DNA from: Mesorhizobium sp.
GTDB taxonomy: Bacteria > Pseudomonadota > Alphaproteobacteria > Rhizobiales > Rhizobiaceae
Direction: 5' to 3'
Length of the DNA stretch: 64,000 nt
Assembly (NCBI RefSeq): GCF_004962245.1
Contig: NZ_SUHQ01000009.1
Coordinates: 153,228-217,227, forward strand
Shown here: piece by piece, positions 52,007 to 62,072 of the stretch
How positions within the stretch are numbered: position 1 is the first letter of the stretch
How the letters are laid out: each line of letters starts with the position of its first letter
The notes under the pieces: generated by a model
Told to the model about the DNA's origin: nothing
What the model saw: only the letters and a program-made list of their open reading frames with translations
Database searches by the model: none
Position numbers and translations under genes: made by a program

Positions 52007-53017
52007 TCAGCCGCCCACCGACGCCTGCTTTTCGCTGGTACGTTGGCGCGAAACATAGTCGCGGTAGCTAATGCACTCGACATCGGGCTTGGTGCAGACC
52101 TCGCCGGCAAAGCGCTCCAGCGCATTCCAGTAGGCGCCGTCATTCATCAGCGTGAAATGGAAGCCGAGCTCCAGCGGAATGCGTTTGCCCTGGTATTGGG
52201 TGTCGAAGGCGGCGCGAAAGGCGTCATAAGTCCGGTTGGCGAACTCGGCCGCCTTGCTCGGCCGCTCGAAGCCGCCCGAGTGCCTGACATAGAGATTGTA
52301 GTCCATGGCGATCACCGGTCGTGGCCTTGGACCTTCCGGAATCTGCGGCAGCGAAAAGCGCGTGATGCCATTGCCGGTCGGTGGCAGGGCAGGGCCACGC
52401 GATACACCGCTTGCGTCGAACAGGAAGCCTGCTTTTGGCAGCACCCTGTAAAGCGCCTCGTTTGCCGACAGATAGGGCGCGCGAAAGCCCACCACCTTGC
52501 GTGCGATGTCGCGCCAGCCCGCGGGTTCGGGGGCAATGGCGTTGATCGAATAGGCGTTCTCGAGAATATGCGAGAAGGAGCCAAACTCGCTCAGCCAGTC
52601 GGCCTTGCTCCAGTCCTTGCCATCGAAATGGCCGCAGCCATGGCTGCCGATGTCGTGGCCTTCCGAGACGGCGAACCGAATCTGTTCAAGCCGCTCGGTG
52701 ACCTCCTGTTTCGAGGCGGCAAAGCCGATATTGGACTTGCCTGATGTCTTGCCGGGCGCCGTGTACTCCTTGCGCGTCTCCGGCGAGAGCAGGAAGACGC
52801 AGGACACGAAATAAGTGAAATGCGCGCCGGTGCGGGCGGCCAGCGCCCGGCTGCGCTTCCACTGCGAGATATCGCGGGCGCTGTCGAACGAGATGATGAC
52901 GGCCTGCTTAGGCTTTGCCGGTGCTGGCGCCGCGGGCGGATCGGCGAGGGCAGTGCCTGCCATCGCAAGCGAGGCAAGAGAAAACGCAACAAAGCGGGAC
53001 AAACGAGGCATCAGCAT
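52007..53017 (-). CDS. Polysaccharide deacetylase family protein (secreted)
   Basis: About 336 residues with a signal peptide (MLMPRLSRFVAFSLASLAMAGTALA). The NodB-like fold is seen in VIISFDSARDISQWKRS (motif 1, with DSA in place of the usual DDG), then SEGHDIGSHGCGHFDG (motif 2 with the H-x3-H metal pair) and a late VVGFRAPYLSANEA. It probably removes acetyl groups from a glycan. The altered motif 1 could weaken activity. ATG 53017 or 53011 is possible. Confidence 0.85.
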   Translation of the reverse strand: MLMPRLSRFVAFSLASLAMAGTALADPPAAPAPAKPKQAVIISFDSARDISQWKRSRALAARTGAHFTYFVSCVFLLSPETRKEYTAPGKTSGKSNIGFAASKQEVTERLEQIRFAVSEGHDIGSHGCGHFDGKDWSKADWLSEFGSFSHILENAYSINAIAPEPAGWRDIARKVVGFRAPYLSANEALYRVLPKAGFLFDASGVSRGPALPPTGNGITRFSLPQIPEGPRPRPVIAMDYNLYVRHSGGFERPSKAAEFANRTYDAFRAAFDTQYQGKRIPLELGFHFTLMNDGAYWNALERFAGEVCTKPDVECISYRDYVSRQRTSEKQASVGG

Positions 53018-53203
53018 CCGGTCTGGATTTAGCAATGGTCGGCACCGGCTATCGGCGAAATGTGGCGTGGGTACGGTCACCTCTGGTGGCCACGTATCCG
53101 GCGATTAGCCGATTTTCCTGCCGAACCCCTTCCATGCCGACAAAATTTCGCTAAAACGCGGGCTCATGAACCGCCCCGGCCGGGGCAGGAATGGTTTTGA
53201 TCC

Positions 53204-53869
53204 ATGTCGGACGATAGTTTTATCCGCGAAGTCAACGAAGAGATGCGTCGCGATCAGGCGCATGCGCTGTGGGACCGTTTTGGCCCTGTCTTGCTTGGGC
53301 TCGCAGTGCTGGTGGTGGTCGGAACCGCCGCTTTCGTCGGTTATCGCTATTGGGACGAGACCCGCGCCAATCGCTCGGGCGATGCCTTCTCGCAGGCCCT
53401 GAAGCTTGCCAATGACGGCAAGAGCGACGAAGCGCTGACAGCCCTCGCTGAACTGGAGAAGGATGGCTACGGCGCCTATCCGCTGCTCGCCCGCATGCGC
53501 GCGGCAACCGTCAAGGCGGACAAGGGCGACGTCGACGCTGCCGTCAAGGACTTCGACGAAGTCGCCGCCGACACGGACATTCCTGCCGGTCTTCGCGACA
53601 TGGCGCGCCTCCGGGCGGCACTGCTGCTCGTCGATCACGGTTCCTTCGCCGATGTCTCCAGCCGCGTCGAGGCGCTCACCGCCGACACCAACACGCTGCG
53701 CCATACGGCGCGCGAGGCGCTCGGCCTTGCCGCCTGGAAGGAAGGCAAGGCGACGGACGCGCTGAAACTGTTCGACCAGATCGCCTCGGATGACGGCGCC
53801 CCGCGCAACGCGCGCGAGCGGGCGACGTTGATGTCCGAGCTGATCCGTGGGTCGGGCAGCGCGTCGTGA
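53204..53869 (+). CDS. Tetratricopeptide-like protein (YfgM type), upstream of der
   Basis: A 221-residue membrane-anchored protein: a short cytoplasmic lead, one helix (residues 27-48, LLGLAVLVVVGTAAFVGYRYW), then TPR-like helical repeats in the periplasm. This is the YfgM/TPR_21 architecture, and it sits just before der in many bacteria. It likely acts in envelope protein folding with the Sec translocon. Its stop is 3 bp from der. Confidence 0.9.
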   Translation: MSDDSFIREVNEEMRRDQAHALWDRFGPVLLGLAVLVVVGTAAFVGYRYWDETRANRSGDAFSQALKLANDGKSDEALTALAELEKDGYGAYPLLARMRAATVKADKGDVDAAVKDFDEVAADTDIPAGLRDMARLRAALLLVDHGSFADVSSRVEALTADTNTLRHTAREALGLAAWKEGKATDALKLFDQIASDDGAPRNARERATLMSELIRGSGSAS

Positions 53870-53872
53870 TGC

Positions 53873-55306
53873 ATGACATTCAAAGTCGCCATCATCGGCC
53901 GGCCTAACGTCGGCAAATCGACCCTTTTCAATCGTCTGGTGGGAAGGAAGCTGGCGCTTGTCGACGACACGCCGGGCGTGACCCGCGACCGTCGCGTCCA
54001 TGCCGCCAAGCTCTACGATCTGCATTTCGACGTCATCGACACCGCCGGTTTCGAGGATGCTGCCGCTTCGACGCTGCCCGGCCGCATGCGCGCCCAGACC
54101 GAGATCGCCATCCGCGAAGCCGACCTGATCTTTTTCACCATCGATGCCAAGTCCGGGCTGATGCCCGACGACAAGACCTTTGCCGAGATCGTTCGCAAGT
54201 CCGGCAAGCCGGTTGTCGTCGTCGCCAACAAGGCCGAGGCGCGCGGCGCCCAGGGCGGCATGCTGGAGGCCTGGGAACTCGGCCTTGGCGAGCCAATCCC
54301 GGTCTCGGCCGAACACGGCCAGGGCCTGCCCGATTTGCGCGATGCGGTGATCGCAGCACTTGGCGAGGCACGCGCCTTCGGCGAGGAAGAAGAGGATACG
54401 GACGAGGAAATTGCCGCCAGCGAGGTGCTGATCGGCGAGGACATCACCGATCCGGACGCCGAACCGAGCTATGACGACACCAAGCCGATGCGCATCGCTG
54501 TCGTCGGCCGTCCGAACGCCGGCAAGTCGACGCTGATCAACGCGCTGATCGGCGAGGAGCGGCTCCTGACCGGGCCGGAAGCCGGCATCACTCGCGATTC
54601 CATCTCCGTCGACTGGGACTGGCATGGCCGCCGCCTGAAACTGTTCGACACCGCCGGCATGCGCCGCAAGGCCAGGATTCACGAAAAGCTGGAAGTCATG
54701 TCGGTGCAGGACGGCTTGCGCGCCATCCGCTTTGCCGAGATCGTCATCATCGTGCTTGACGCGACAATTCCCTTCGAGAAGCAGGATCTGCAGATCGCCG
54801 ACCTGATCATCCGCGAGGGCCGCGCGCCGGTGATCGCCTTCAACAAATGGGATCTGATCGACCACCCACAGGAACTCCTGGCGGAACTGCGCGAGAAGAC
54901 TGAGCGGCTGTTGCCGCAGGCGCGTGGCTTGCAGGCGGTGCCGGTCTCGGCCGAAACCGGGCGCGGTCTCGACAAGCTGATGGACGCCGTCATCAGGACG
55001 CACAAAGTGTGGAACAGCCGTGTCTCGACAGGCAAGCTCAATCGCTGGCTGGAAGGCATCCTTGCGCATCATCCGCCGCCCGCCGTGGCGGGGCGCCGGC
55101 TGAAGATCAAATATGTCACGCAGGCCAAGACCCGGCCGCCGGGCTTCGTCGTGTCCTGCTCACGACCGGACGCGATGCCGCAGTCCTACGTCCGCTATCT
55201 CTCCAACAGTCTTCGCGAAGCCTTCGACATGCCAGGTGTGCCGATCCGCATCGCCTTGCGCACCTCGGAAAATCCGTTCGCCGGCAGGGCGAAAAAACGC
55301 CGCTGA
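53873..55306 (+). CDS. der: Ribosome biogenesis GTPase Der
   Basis: A 477-residue GTPase with two G domains and a KH-like end. Domain 1: [12 protein letters not shown] and DTPGVTRDR, then NKAE. Domain 2: [19 protein letters not shown] and NKWD. The KH part ([18 protein letters not shown]) is present. It acts in 50S ribosome maturation. It is full length and follows the YfgM-like gene closely. Confidence 0.97.
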   Translation: MTFKVAIIGRPNVGKSTLFNRLVGRKLALVDDTPGVTRDRRVHAAKLYDLHFDVIDTAGFEDAAASTLPGRMRAQTEIAIREADLIFFTIDAKSGLMPDDKTFAEIVRKSGKPVVVVANKAEARGAQGGMLEAWELGLGEPIPVSAEHGQGLPDLRDAVIAALGEARAFGEEEEDTDEEIAASEVLIGEDITDPDAEPSYDDTKPMRIAVVGRPNAGKSTLINALIGEERLLTGPEAGITRDSISVDWDWHGRRLKLFDTAGMRRKARIHEKLEVMSVQDGLRAIRFAEIVIIVLDATIPFEKQDLQIADLIIREGRAPVIAFNKWDLIDHPQELLAELREKTERLLPQARGLQAVPVSAETGRGLDKLMDAVIRTHKVWNSRVSTGKLNRWLEGILAHHPPPAVAGRRLKIKYVTQAKTRPPGFVVSCSRPDAMPQSYVRYLSNSLREAFDMPGVPIRIALRTSENPFAGRAKKRR

Positions 55307-55533
55307 GCGCCGGCGCCCTCTGGTCGTGGATGGGCGTGCGGATGGGTGCGGCCTTTTTGCGCGCTGATCGCCTGGCCGATCTTTCTTCGGCCCGAACATG
55401 GCCGCAAAAGCGCCGGACTTCAGATCGACAGGAAGATCGACAGGGAAAACACGATCGAACCTGTTAACGCCCCATCAAGGTTAATGCATCATCGTGCCTC
55501 TCCAGTGGGTCCGTTGCGTTTCTGGAGAGTTCC
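55307..55533. other. Gap between der and the cell wall hydrolase gene
   Basis: 227 bp. It contains GTTAACG and GGTTAATG motifs near 55465-55485 and a clear GGAGAG ribosome site, but no gene. It should hold the hydrolase promoter. Confidence 0.4.
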
Positions 55534-56826
55534 GTGCATCGACGTGTTGTGAAGCGGCTGATCGCCGCCGCCGGTGAGAGATGTTCACTCCTGTCTCCGT
55601 TCATTGTTGGTCTGTGCACTCGGGTCGGCTTTCCCGAAAGATCCGCGCATCGACGTATTTTGACGCAGCTCGCCGCCGCCGGTGAGAAAAGACGTTCACT
55701 CGTGTCTCCTCTGGTCATTGGGCTTGGCATCTGGGTCGGCTTTCCGACCGTCATCGCCTACCAGGACATGGGAAGCCTGGTCTCGGGCCTCAAAGCGCCG
55801 AATGCCCGCTGGAACGCCTATGTCGAGAAATCCGTCGCCGGCTCTGTCCATGCCGCCGAAATGCCTTTCCTCGATTCCGACACCACCGGTTCGATCTCGG
55901 GTTCCGGCGTCCGGTTGCCTGGCATCGGCGCCGTCTCGTTTCGCGGCAAGGGCAGCGTGGCCAGCGCGACGCCCGACGAGGACCGTATCATGCGTGCCGA
56001 CAAGAAAGGCCGCATCATCATGGTCTCGCCGGTCGCGCCACCGAAGAACTTCAATGCCGGCTCGATCTTCGAGCGCACCTCCTCGCTGCTTCGCCCGAGC
56101 ATGGACGGTGGCCTGAAGATGGCTTTCTCCAAGCCCGAGATCAAAGGCAAGGAGATCCAGATCGCCGCCGCGTTCCACGCGCGCGTCGACAAGAAGCCGG
56201 ATCCCGGCGTGCCGGCCATGCTTGCCGCACTTGTCAACAACGACCGCCCCGACGTCCTGGCGACCGCCTACGCCCCGGCCGCGCCCGACTATGCGCAGGC
56301 TTCGCCCTTCGAGGCCTTGCTTCAGGACGAGAAGCCGAACGATGGCCGCTTCATTCCGCCGATGGCCAAGGGCGATCATTCGTGGATGCAGACTCCGCTG
56401 CCGGCGAGCGTCTTCTCCAAGAAGGAACAGACTTGCCTCGCCAATGGCATCTACTTCGAGGCGCGCGGTGAATCCGTGCGCGGCCAGGCTGCTGTCGCCC
56501 AAGTCATCCTCAACCGCGTCCGCAATCCGGCCTATCCGAACTCGATCTGCGGCGTCGTCTACCAGAACGACAAGTGGTTCAACCGCTGCCAGTTTTCCTT
56601 CGCTTGCGACGGCAGGAAGAAGCGCATCCAGAGCCCCGCCAACTACAGAATTGCGCAGGATGTCGCCATGGCGGTCACCGCCGGCAAGGTCTTCATCCCG
56701 GAAGTGGGATCGTCGACCCATTACTACGCCAACTACGTCAATCCGGGCTGGGCGCGAACGATGAAAAAAATGACCAAGATCGGCCTGCATATCTTCTACC
56801 GCACCTATGGCGGCGGCTGGAGCTGA
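55534..56826 (+). CDS. Cell wall hydrolase, SleB/CwlJ family, with duplicated N-terminus
   Basis: A 430-residue protein. Residues 295-425 are the SleB domain: CLANGIYFEARGESVRGQAAVAQVILNR, then WFNRCQFSFACDG and STHYYANYVNPGWA. The first 70 residues are two tandem copies of HRR-x-AAAGE-x-SLLSPFIVGL-x-VGFP (at about residues 2-36 and 39-73), each hydrophobic. The GTG at 55534 has GGAGAG before it. It probably cuts peptidoglycan cross-links from the outer face. The unit repeat may duplicate a membrane anchor. Confidence 0.92.
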   Translation: MHRRVVKRLIAAAGERCSLLSPFIVGLCTRVGFPERSAHRRILTQLAAAGEKRRSLVSPLVIGLGIWVGFPTVIAYQDMGSLVSGLKAPNARWNAYVEKSVAGSVHAAEMPFLDSDTTGSISGSGVRLPGIGAVSFRGKGSVASATPDEDRIMRADKKGRIIMVSPVAPPKNFNAGSIFERTSSLLRPSMDGGLKMAFSKPEIKGKEIQIAAAFHARVDKKPDPGVPAMLAALVNNDRPDVLATAYAPAAPDYAQASPFEALLQDEKPNDGRFIPPMAKGDHSWMQTPLPASVFSKKEQTCLANGIYFEARGESVRGQAAVAQVILNRVRNPAYPNSICGVVYQNDKWFNRCQFSFACDGRKKRIQSPANYRIAQDVAMAVTAGKVFIPEVGSSTHYYANYVNPGWARTMKKMTKIGLHIFYRTYGGGWS

Positions 56827-56983
56827 GCGCTCCGGCAAGGCCCCAGGCACGGTCGATCGAAGACCCGTCGCCGGAGGGATTCGGCCGCGGCACGCCAATG
56901 ACCGTATCGGGCACGATGTCGCACCTTGGCAAGTTATTGATTTTAATTAGAAAAATACTTAAGGCTGAAGTTCCCCCCGTGGC

Positions 56984-57012
56984 TTGACGGGCGCGGACCC
57001 TCTAACTATGTT
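56984..57012 (+). promoter_or_regulatory. Promoter of the F0 ATP synthase operon
   Basis: TTGACG (56984-56989), 17 bp and TATGTT (57007-57012) lie 56 bp before atpI. An AT-rich block at 56935-56962 just upstream could act as an UP element. The spacing is that of housekeeping promoters. Confidence 0.6.
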
Positions 57013-57068
57013 GCCGGCGACTTAAGAGCGGACGGACGGCAACGATCTGACCGGGCAAGGGGGTTGCG

Positions 57069-57467
57069 ATGGCCGACATGAATGGGCCAGACGGAACCGG
57101 AGAAACCGGCCGCGGCAAACAGCGTCAAGCCGACATCCGCGACGACGATCTTGAGCGCCGCCGGCGAGACCTTGAAGCATCGCTTGCGACAAGGCGGCCG
57201 GACCGGCTCGAGGGGAAAGACGACGCGAAAGCGGGCAGTGCGGCCGGATATGGCCAGGCGCTCAAGCTGTCCAGCGAGTTCATCGCCGGGATAGTGGTTG
57301 GTGCCGGCATCGGCTGGATCATCGACCGTCTGGCGGGGACATCGCCATGGGGTCTGATCGTTTTCTTGCTGCTGGGTTTTGGCGCCGGCGTGCTCAACGT
57401 CTTGCGTTCCGCAGGGCTTATGGCGGAGTTCGGACAGGGCGATAAAACGCGCGATCCGAAAGAATGA
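57069..57467 (+). CDS. atpI: ATP synthase subunit I (AtpI)
   Basis: A 132-residue protein with two membrane helices in the second half (FIAGIVVGAGIGWIIDRLA and GLIVFLLLGFGAGVLNVLR) and a charged N-terminus. It helps assemble the c-ring. It heads the F0 operon in rhizobia, as here. Confidence 0.92.
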   Translation: MADMNGPDGTGETGRGKQRQADIRDDDLERRRRDLEASLATRRPDRLEGKDDAKAGSAAGYGQALKLSSEFIAGIVVGAGIGWIIDRLAGTSPWGLIVFLLLGFGAGVLNVLRSAGLMAEFGQGDKTRDPKE

Positions 57468-57536
57468 ACTTAAGGCCGCTTGCCGGCGCAATGAACAGGA
57501 CACTAAAGCCGCGTGCGGCTTTGATGGGGAATTAAA

Positions 57537-58298
57537 GTGGCTGCTGCTGACAAGGTCGATCCGATCCACCAGTTCCATATCAACAAGCTGATTCCGATCG
57601 AGATCGGCGGCTACGACCTGTCCTTCACCAATTCGGCCCTTTTCATGGTCGCGACCGTCGCCGTTGCCTCGGCATTCCTCTATCTCAGCACATCGAGCCG
57701 CAGCCTCGTTCCCACCCGTCTTCAGTCGGTCTCGGAAATGGCCTACGAATTCGTCGGCAACATGCTGAGGGACGCAGCCGGGACGCAAGGCATGAAGTTC
57801 TTCCCCTTCGTGTTTTCGCTGTTCATGTTCGTGCTCGTCGCCAATCTGCTCGGTCTTTTCCCGTATTTCTTCACCGTCACCAGCCACATCATCGTCACCT
57901 TCGGCCTCGCCGCGCTGGTGATCGGAACCGTTATCGTCTACGGCTTCATGAAGCACGGCCTTGGCTTCCTGAAGCTGTTCGTCCCGCATGGCGTGCCGGT
58001 TTACCTGCTGCCGCTGGTGGTGCTGATCGAGGTGATTTCCTTCGTCTCGCGCCCGGTCAGCCTCTCGGTTCGTCTGTTCGCCAACATGCTGGCCGGCCAT
58101 ATCACGCTAAAGGTGTTCTCGGGCTTCGTGGTGAGCCTGAGTGCGCTTGGTACGCTTGGCATTGCCGGATCGGTCCTGCCGCTGGCGATGGCCGTGGCAC
58201 TGACCGCGCTGGAATTGCTGGTCGCCTTCCTGCAGGCCTACGTCTTTGCCGTGCTGACCTGCATGTACCTGAACGACGCCCTGCATCCCGGGCACTGA
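57537..58298 (+). CDS. atpB: ATP synthase F0 subunit a
   Basis: A 253-residue membrane protein. It starts with GTG at 57537. The essential arginine lies in [16 protein letters not shown], with partner residues in the last helix ([23 protein letters not shown]). It forms the proton half-channels facing the c-ring. It is full length. Confidence 0.97.
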   Translation: MAAADKVDPIHQFHINKLIPIEIGGYDLSFTNSALFMVATVAVASAFLYLSTSSRSLVPTRLQSVSEMAYEFVGNMLRDAAGTQGMKFFPFVFSLFMFVLVANLLGLFPYFFTVTSHIIVTFGLAALVIGTVIVYGFMKHGLGFLKLFVPHGVPVYLLPLVVLIEVISFVSRPVSLSVRLFANMLAGHITLKVFSGFVVSLSALGTLGIAGSVLPLAMAVALTALELLVAFLQAYVFAVLTCMYLNDALHPGH

Positions 58299-58376
58299 CA
58301 CGGGCTGACCAAGAGTTTCCGGCATTGCTGCCGGATGGAATCGCAACGGAATTTTAGATCCAAAGGAGTTGAACAC

Positions 58377-58601
58377 ATGGAAGCAGAAGCAGCAAAGTAC
58401 ATTGGCGCCGGCATCGCATGCCTCGGCATGGGTGGCGCCGGTATTGGCCTCGGTAACATCTTCGGCAGCTATCTGGCGGGCGCGCTGCGCAACCCGTCGG
58501 CCGCGGATGGCCAGTTCGGCCGCCTGATCTTCGGCTTCGCCGTGACCGAAGCGCTGGGCATCTTCTCCCTTCTCATCGCGCTTCTGGCCCTGTTCGGCTG
58601 A
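58377..58601 (+). CDS. atpE: ATP synthase F0 subunit c
   Basis: A 74-residue double-helix protein. The loop is R38-N39-P40, and the proton-binding residue is E58 in [18 protein letters not shown] precedes the ATG at 58377, and a longer start at 58335 would be wrong for the family. It forms the rotor ring. Confidence 0.97.
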   Translation: MEAEAAKYIGAGIACLGMGGAGIGLGNIFGSYLAGALRNPSAADGQFGRLIFGFAVTEALGIFSLLIALLALFG

Positions 58602-58678
58602 GCCCCTGTTCAGCTAACACTGGGAATTGGACGGGCCGGCTGCAATTCAGCGGCAGGCCCGATTATCGGGGATAGTCC

Positions 58679-59278
58679 ATGTTCGTGACATCTGCCTTTG
58701 CGCAAGAGTCCGCGCCCGCCGTCGAAGGCGGCCATACCGGCACGGAAGGCGATACGCATTCCGAAACCGGCGTGCCTGCCGAGGCGCACGGCGTGTTCCC
58801 GCCATTCGATCCGGCGACGTTCCCGTCGCAGCTTCTTTGGCTGGCGATCACCTTCGGGCTGTTCTACCTGTTCCTGAAGAAGGTGGTGATGCCGCGTGTC
58901 AGCGGCATCATCGACGTTCGCAATGACCGCATCACGCAGGACCTCGACCATGCCGCCAGGCTGAAGGGCGAGGCCGATGCCGCCGTTGCCGCCTATGAGC
59001 AGGAACTGGCGGAGGCCAAGACCAAGGCCAATGCAATCGGCCAGCAGGCCAGCGATGCCGCCAAGGCGGAAGCCGAGGCCGCCCGCAAGAAGGTCGAGGC
59101 TGCCCTCGACCAGAAGCTTGGCGAAGCCGAGGCGCGCATTTCGTCGATCAAGGCGAGTGCCATGAAGGAAGTCGGCACGATCGCCGAGGACACCACTTCG
59201 GCCATCGTCGAGGCGCTTGTCGGCGGCAAGGCCAGCAAGGCCGAGATCGCGGCAGCCGTCAAATCCGTGGCCCGGTGA
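58679..59278 (+). CDS. atpF': ATP synthase F0 subunit b'
   Basis: A 199-residue peripheral stalk protein with one N-terminal helix (FPSQLLWLAITFGLFYLFLKKVVM) after a 50-residue lead and a long coiled coil (AEAEAARKKVEAALDQK). The b' and b pair is typical of alphaproteobacteria. Confidence 0.95.
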   Translation: MFVTSAFAQESAPAVEGGHTGTEGDTHSETGVPAEAHGVFPPFDPATFPSQLLWLAITFGLFYLFLKKVVMPRVSGIIDVRNDRITQDLDHAARLKGEADAAVAAYEQELAEAKTKANAIGQQASDAAKAEAEAARKKVEAALDQKLGEAEARISSIKASAMKEVGTIAEDTTSAIVEALVGGKASKAEIAAAVKSVAR

Positions 59279-59288
59279 GGAGCGCATC

Positions 59289-59780
59289 ATGGACGCCACA
59301 TCACTCGCAACGCTTTGGGCCACGGTTGCCCTCGTCATTTTTCTTGGCATTGCCGTCTACATCAAGGTGCCGGGGCTGATCGCCAAGGCGCTCGATGCTC
59401 GTGCCGACAAGATCAGCAACGAGCTTGAGGACGCGCGCCGGTTGCGCGAGGAGGCCCAGCAACTGCTCGGTCAATATCAGCGCAAGCGCAAGGAAGCTGA
59501 GCAGGAGGCCGCCGACATCGTCGCCGCCGCCAAGCGCGAGGCCGACATGCTGGCCGCCGAGGCGCACAAGAAGACCGAGGACTACGTCGCCCGGCGCACT
59601 GCACTTGCCGAACTGAAGATCGGTCAGGCCGAGCGCGAGGCGATCGGTGAGGTGCGCGCCAGTGCCGTCGATATCGCCGTCGAAGCCGCCCGCACACTGC
59701 TCGCCGGCAAGATCGACGCGAAGGCCGGCGCCGACCTGTTCAAGGCCTCGCTTCATGACGTGAAGTCCAAGCTGAATTAA
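59289..59780 (+). CDS. atpF: ATP synthase F0 subunit b
   Basis: About 163 residues. One membrane helix at residues 5-25 (LATLWATVALVIFLGIAVYI) is followed by a charged coiled coil with ELEDARRLREEAQQLLGQY. It starts at ATG 59289 with GAGGAGCGCATC before it, 10 bp after b'. It forms the stator stalk with b'. The operon ends here with a terminator at 59805. Confidence 0.96.
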   Translation: MDATSLATLWATVALVIFLGIAVYIKVPGLIAKALDARADKISNELEDARRLREEAQQLLGQYQRKRKEAEQEAADIVAAAKREADMLAAEAHKKTEDYVARRTALAELKIGQAEREAIGEVRASAVDIAVEAARTLLAGKIDAKAGADLFKASLHDVKSKLN

Positions 59781-59804
59781 GCGGCCATAGTGGTCGTACA
59801 ATTG

Positions 59805-59834
59805 AAGCCGCCCGGGAAACCTGGCGGCTTTTTG
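59805..59834 (+). terminator. Rho-independent terminator of the atp operon
   Basis: AAGCCGCC (59805-59812) and GGCGGCTT (59823-59830) form an 8-bp stem followed by a T-run (TTTTTG). Confidence 0.85.
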
Positions 59835-59848
59835 TTGTGGTGCGGATA

Positions 59849-60013
59849 ATCTCCCACCTTGACGGGGAGATGTCGCCGAAGGCGACAGAGGGGGTCGGTA
59901 CGTTCTGGCGCGACGCCATATCGGATAACACGTGGGATGAAAGAGAAGGCCGGCGCTTCGCGCGCGGCGACCCCCTCTGGCCTGCCGGCCATCTCCCCGT
60001 CAAGGTGGGAGAC
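59849..60013. repeat. 165-bp long inverted repeat element
   Basis: A 23-bp perfect pair (59849-59872 against 59991-60013; cores GACGGGGAGATG and CATCTCCCCGTC) encloses a second 12-bp perfect pair, CAGAGGGGGTCG (59886-59897) and CGACCCCCTCTG (59969-59980). Such paired stem elements occur between genes in many rhizobial genomes. It lies between the atp terminator and the rnhB end. Confidence 0.8.
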
Positions 60014-60064
60014 TACGCGCCTAGCCGCCGTCGCTAAATCGTCGAGAAATACCGCCGAGCCCGC

Positions 60065-60760
60065 TCAATCCAGGCCCGCAAGGCTCTCTTCATCAGCCAC
60101 TTCGGTGCCGCCAAGCCGGAACGGTGCGAAGGTGGCGCGGTGCAGCCGCGCCACCGGTCCATGCACCTCGATCGCCGTGCGGTGGCGGACCGTGGCGTAG
60201 CCCATGTGGACCTCGAAACCGTACTGCGCGTGATGGCTGCCGCAGCCGCACATCATGCGGTCGCGCATCACCTTGGCCACGATCGAGGCGGCGGCGATCG
60301 ACTGCGAGCGCTGGTCGCCCTTGATCAGCGCGCGGCCCGGGCAAGGCAGGCCCGGCGGCACGTCGCGGCCATCGGCGAGCGCGAGTTTCGGCTGTACCGG
60401 CAAGCCGACCAGCGCGCGACGCATCGCCTCGAGGCTGGCCTTGAGGATATTGCTGCCATCGATGCCTTCCGCGCTGACCGAAGCCATCGACACGCCAAGA
60501 GCGGATCCGAGGATTTTCAGAAACAGCGCCTCACGCTGCAGATGGTTGAGGCGCTTGGAATCGTCGAGGCCGTCGGGAATGTTGGCGGGATCGAGCACCA
60601 CCGCTGCCGCGACGACCGGCCCGGCGAGCGGGCCGCGGCCGGCCTCGTCCATTCCCGCCACCGGCCACAGTCCTTCGGCCATCGCCTTCGTCTCGAAGGA
60701 GAAATCGGGCCTCTCGACGATTTCAAAGAGAAGCGGAGAATCAGAACGCGCGCGAGCCAT
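60065..60760 (-). CDS. rnhB: Ribonuclease HII
   Basis: About 231 residues with the DE-D-D catalytic group ([19 protein letters not shown], then LDDSKRL and later [21 protein letters not shown]). It cuts RNA in RNA-DNA hybrids. ATG 60760 (MARARSDSP) is taken; a longer start at 60859 is possible. The C-terminus carries a short, less conserved tail. Confidence 0.95.
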   Translation of the reverse strand: MARARSDSPLLFEIVERPDFSFETKAMAEGLWPVAGMDEAGRGPLAGPVVAAAVVLDPANIPDGLDDSKRLNHLQREALFLKILGSALGVSMASVSAEGIDGSNILKASLEAMRRALVGLPVQPKLALADGRDVPPGLPCPGRALIKGDQRSQSIAAASIVAKVMRDRMMCGCGSHHAQYGFEVHMGYATVRHRTAIEVHGPVARLHRATFAPFRLGGTEVADEESLAGLD

Positions 60761-60917
60761 GTTGCGGCGAGGTTCGCATCGGCTCCGATTCTCCGCAAGC
60801 CCCTCCGGGTCGGATGGGGCATCGGACCCGGAGAGCACCGTCTGCAAGCCCGGGGACAAGACAGGCCGGACGGGATCTCTTCATGTGCCGCCGGCAACGG
60901 CGACACACGTGATGTCT

Positions 60918-62072
60918 TCACAGCAACATCAGTTGCTCGGTCGCCTTGGCCGCGGCGACGAACTGATCGGTCCTGAGCGATCGCCGCTCAGCGTTGAGGC
61001 CAAGCCTTTTGGCGGAGATCTCGAAACGCCGGCCGATTTGCCAGGCATAGGGACCGGACCCTTTCATGCGCTTGCCCCATTCCGAATCGTAATCCTTGCC
61101 GTCGCGCATCGAACGGATCAGCGACATCACATGGCGGTAGCGGTCCGGATAATGGCGCAGCAGCCAATCCTTGAAGATCGGCGCGACCTCCAGCGGCAGG
61201 CGCAGCACGACATAGCCGGCCTCGCGCGCTCCTGCCGCACGTGCCGAATCGAGGATGCGCTCCATCTCCTGATCGGTCAGGCCGGGGATGATCGGCGCAA
61301 CCATGACCGAGGCCGGAATGCCGGCATCCGAAAGCTGCCTGACCGCCTCCAGCCGCTTGGTTGGCGTCGATGCGCGTGGCTCCATCGTGCGCGCCAGCAT
61401 CCGGTCGAGCGTCGTCACCGACAGCGCCACCTTGGCCAGCCCGCGTTCGGCCATGCGCGACAGGATGTCGATATCGCGCGTCACCAGCGCGGATTTGGTG
61501 ACGATGCCGACCGGGTGGCCGCGCGCCTCCAGCACTTCGAGGATCTCGCGCATGATCCGGTACTGTTTCTCGATCGGCTGGTAGGGATCGGTGTTGGTGC
61601 CGATGGCGATGGTGCGCGGCTGATAGCCGTCCTTCGACAGCTCCTTGTCGAGCAGCCGCGCCGCATCCGGCTTGGCGAACAGCTTCGATTCGAAATCCAG
61701 CCCCGGCGACAGGCCCATGAAGCTGTGCGTCGGCCGGGCGAAGCAATAGACGCAGCCATGCTCGCAGCCGCGATAGGGGTTGATCGAGCGGTCGAAGGAA
61801 ATGTCCGGGGATTCGTTCCGGGTGATGATGGTGCGCGGCTTCTCGACCTGCACCTCGGTCTTGAAGGGCGGCAGTTCCTCCAGCGAATTCCAGCCATCGT
61901 CGAATACGTGCCGGCTGACCGGTTCGAACCGGCCGGACGGGTTGATGCCGGCGGACCGGCCGCGATTGCGGTCCGGACGGATACGGACGCCGCTCTGCTC
62001 GATCATCGCGTTGGCCATCTCGGCTCTTCCAGCTCCGAAGGCGGCAATGTCGGCACGTACGATCTGTTCCAT
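60918..62072 (-). CDS. PA0069 family radical SAM protein
   Basis: About 384 residues with the CxxxCxxC cluster (CEHGCVYCFA) near residue 95, a preceding INPYRG and a later TNTDPYQPIE and FGKPTHSFMG-like motif. It belongs to the group annotated SplB-like PA0069, of unknown substrate. GGGAGAGGGCGAAA lies before ATG 62072; an upstream ATG at 62123 with AGGA is an alternative. It runs parallel to rnhB and antisense to the GT2 gene start. Confidence 0.9.
   Translation of the reverse strand: MEQIVRADIAAFGAGRAEMANAMIEQSGVRIRPDRNRGRSAGINPSGRFEPVSRHVFDDGWNSLEELPPFKTEVQVEKPRTIITRNESPDISFDRSINPYRGCEHGCVYCFARPTHSFMGLSPGLDFESKLFAKPDAARLLDKELSKDGYQPRTIAIGTNTDPYQPIEKQYRIMREILEVLEARGHPVGIVTKSALVTRDIDILSRMAERGLAKVALSVTTLDRMLARTMEPRASTPTKRLEAVRQLSDAGIPASVMVAPIIPGLTDQEMERILDSARAAGAREAGYVVLRLPLEVAPIFKDWLLRHYPDRYRHVMSLIRSMRDGKDYDSEWGKRMKGSGPYAWQIGRRFEISAKRLGLNAERRSLRTDQFVAAAKATEQLMLL

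Noticed and set aside
53105..55072. A 655-codon open frame antisense to der and its upstream gene
   Set aside because: The der gene has clear GTPase motifs on the plus strand; the reverse frame has no motif and no ribosome site.
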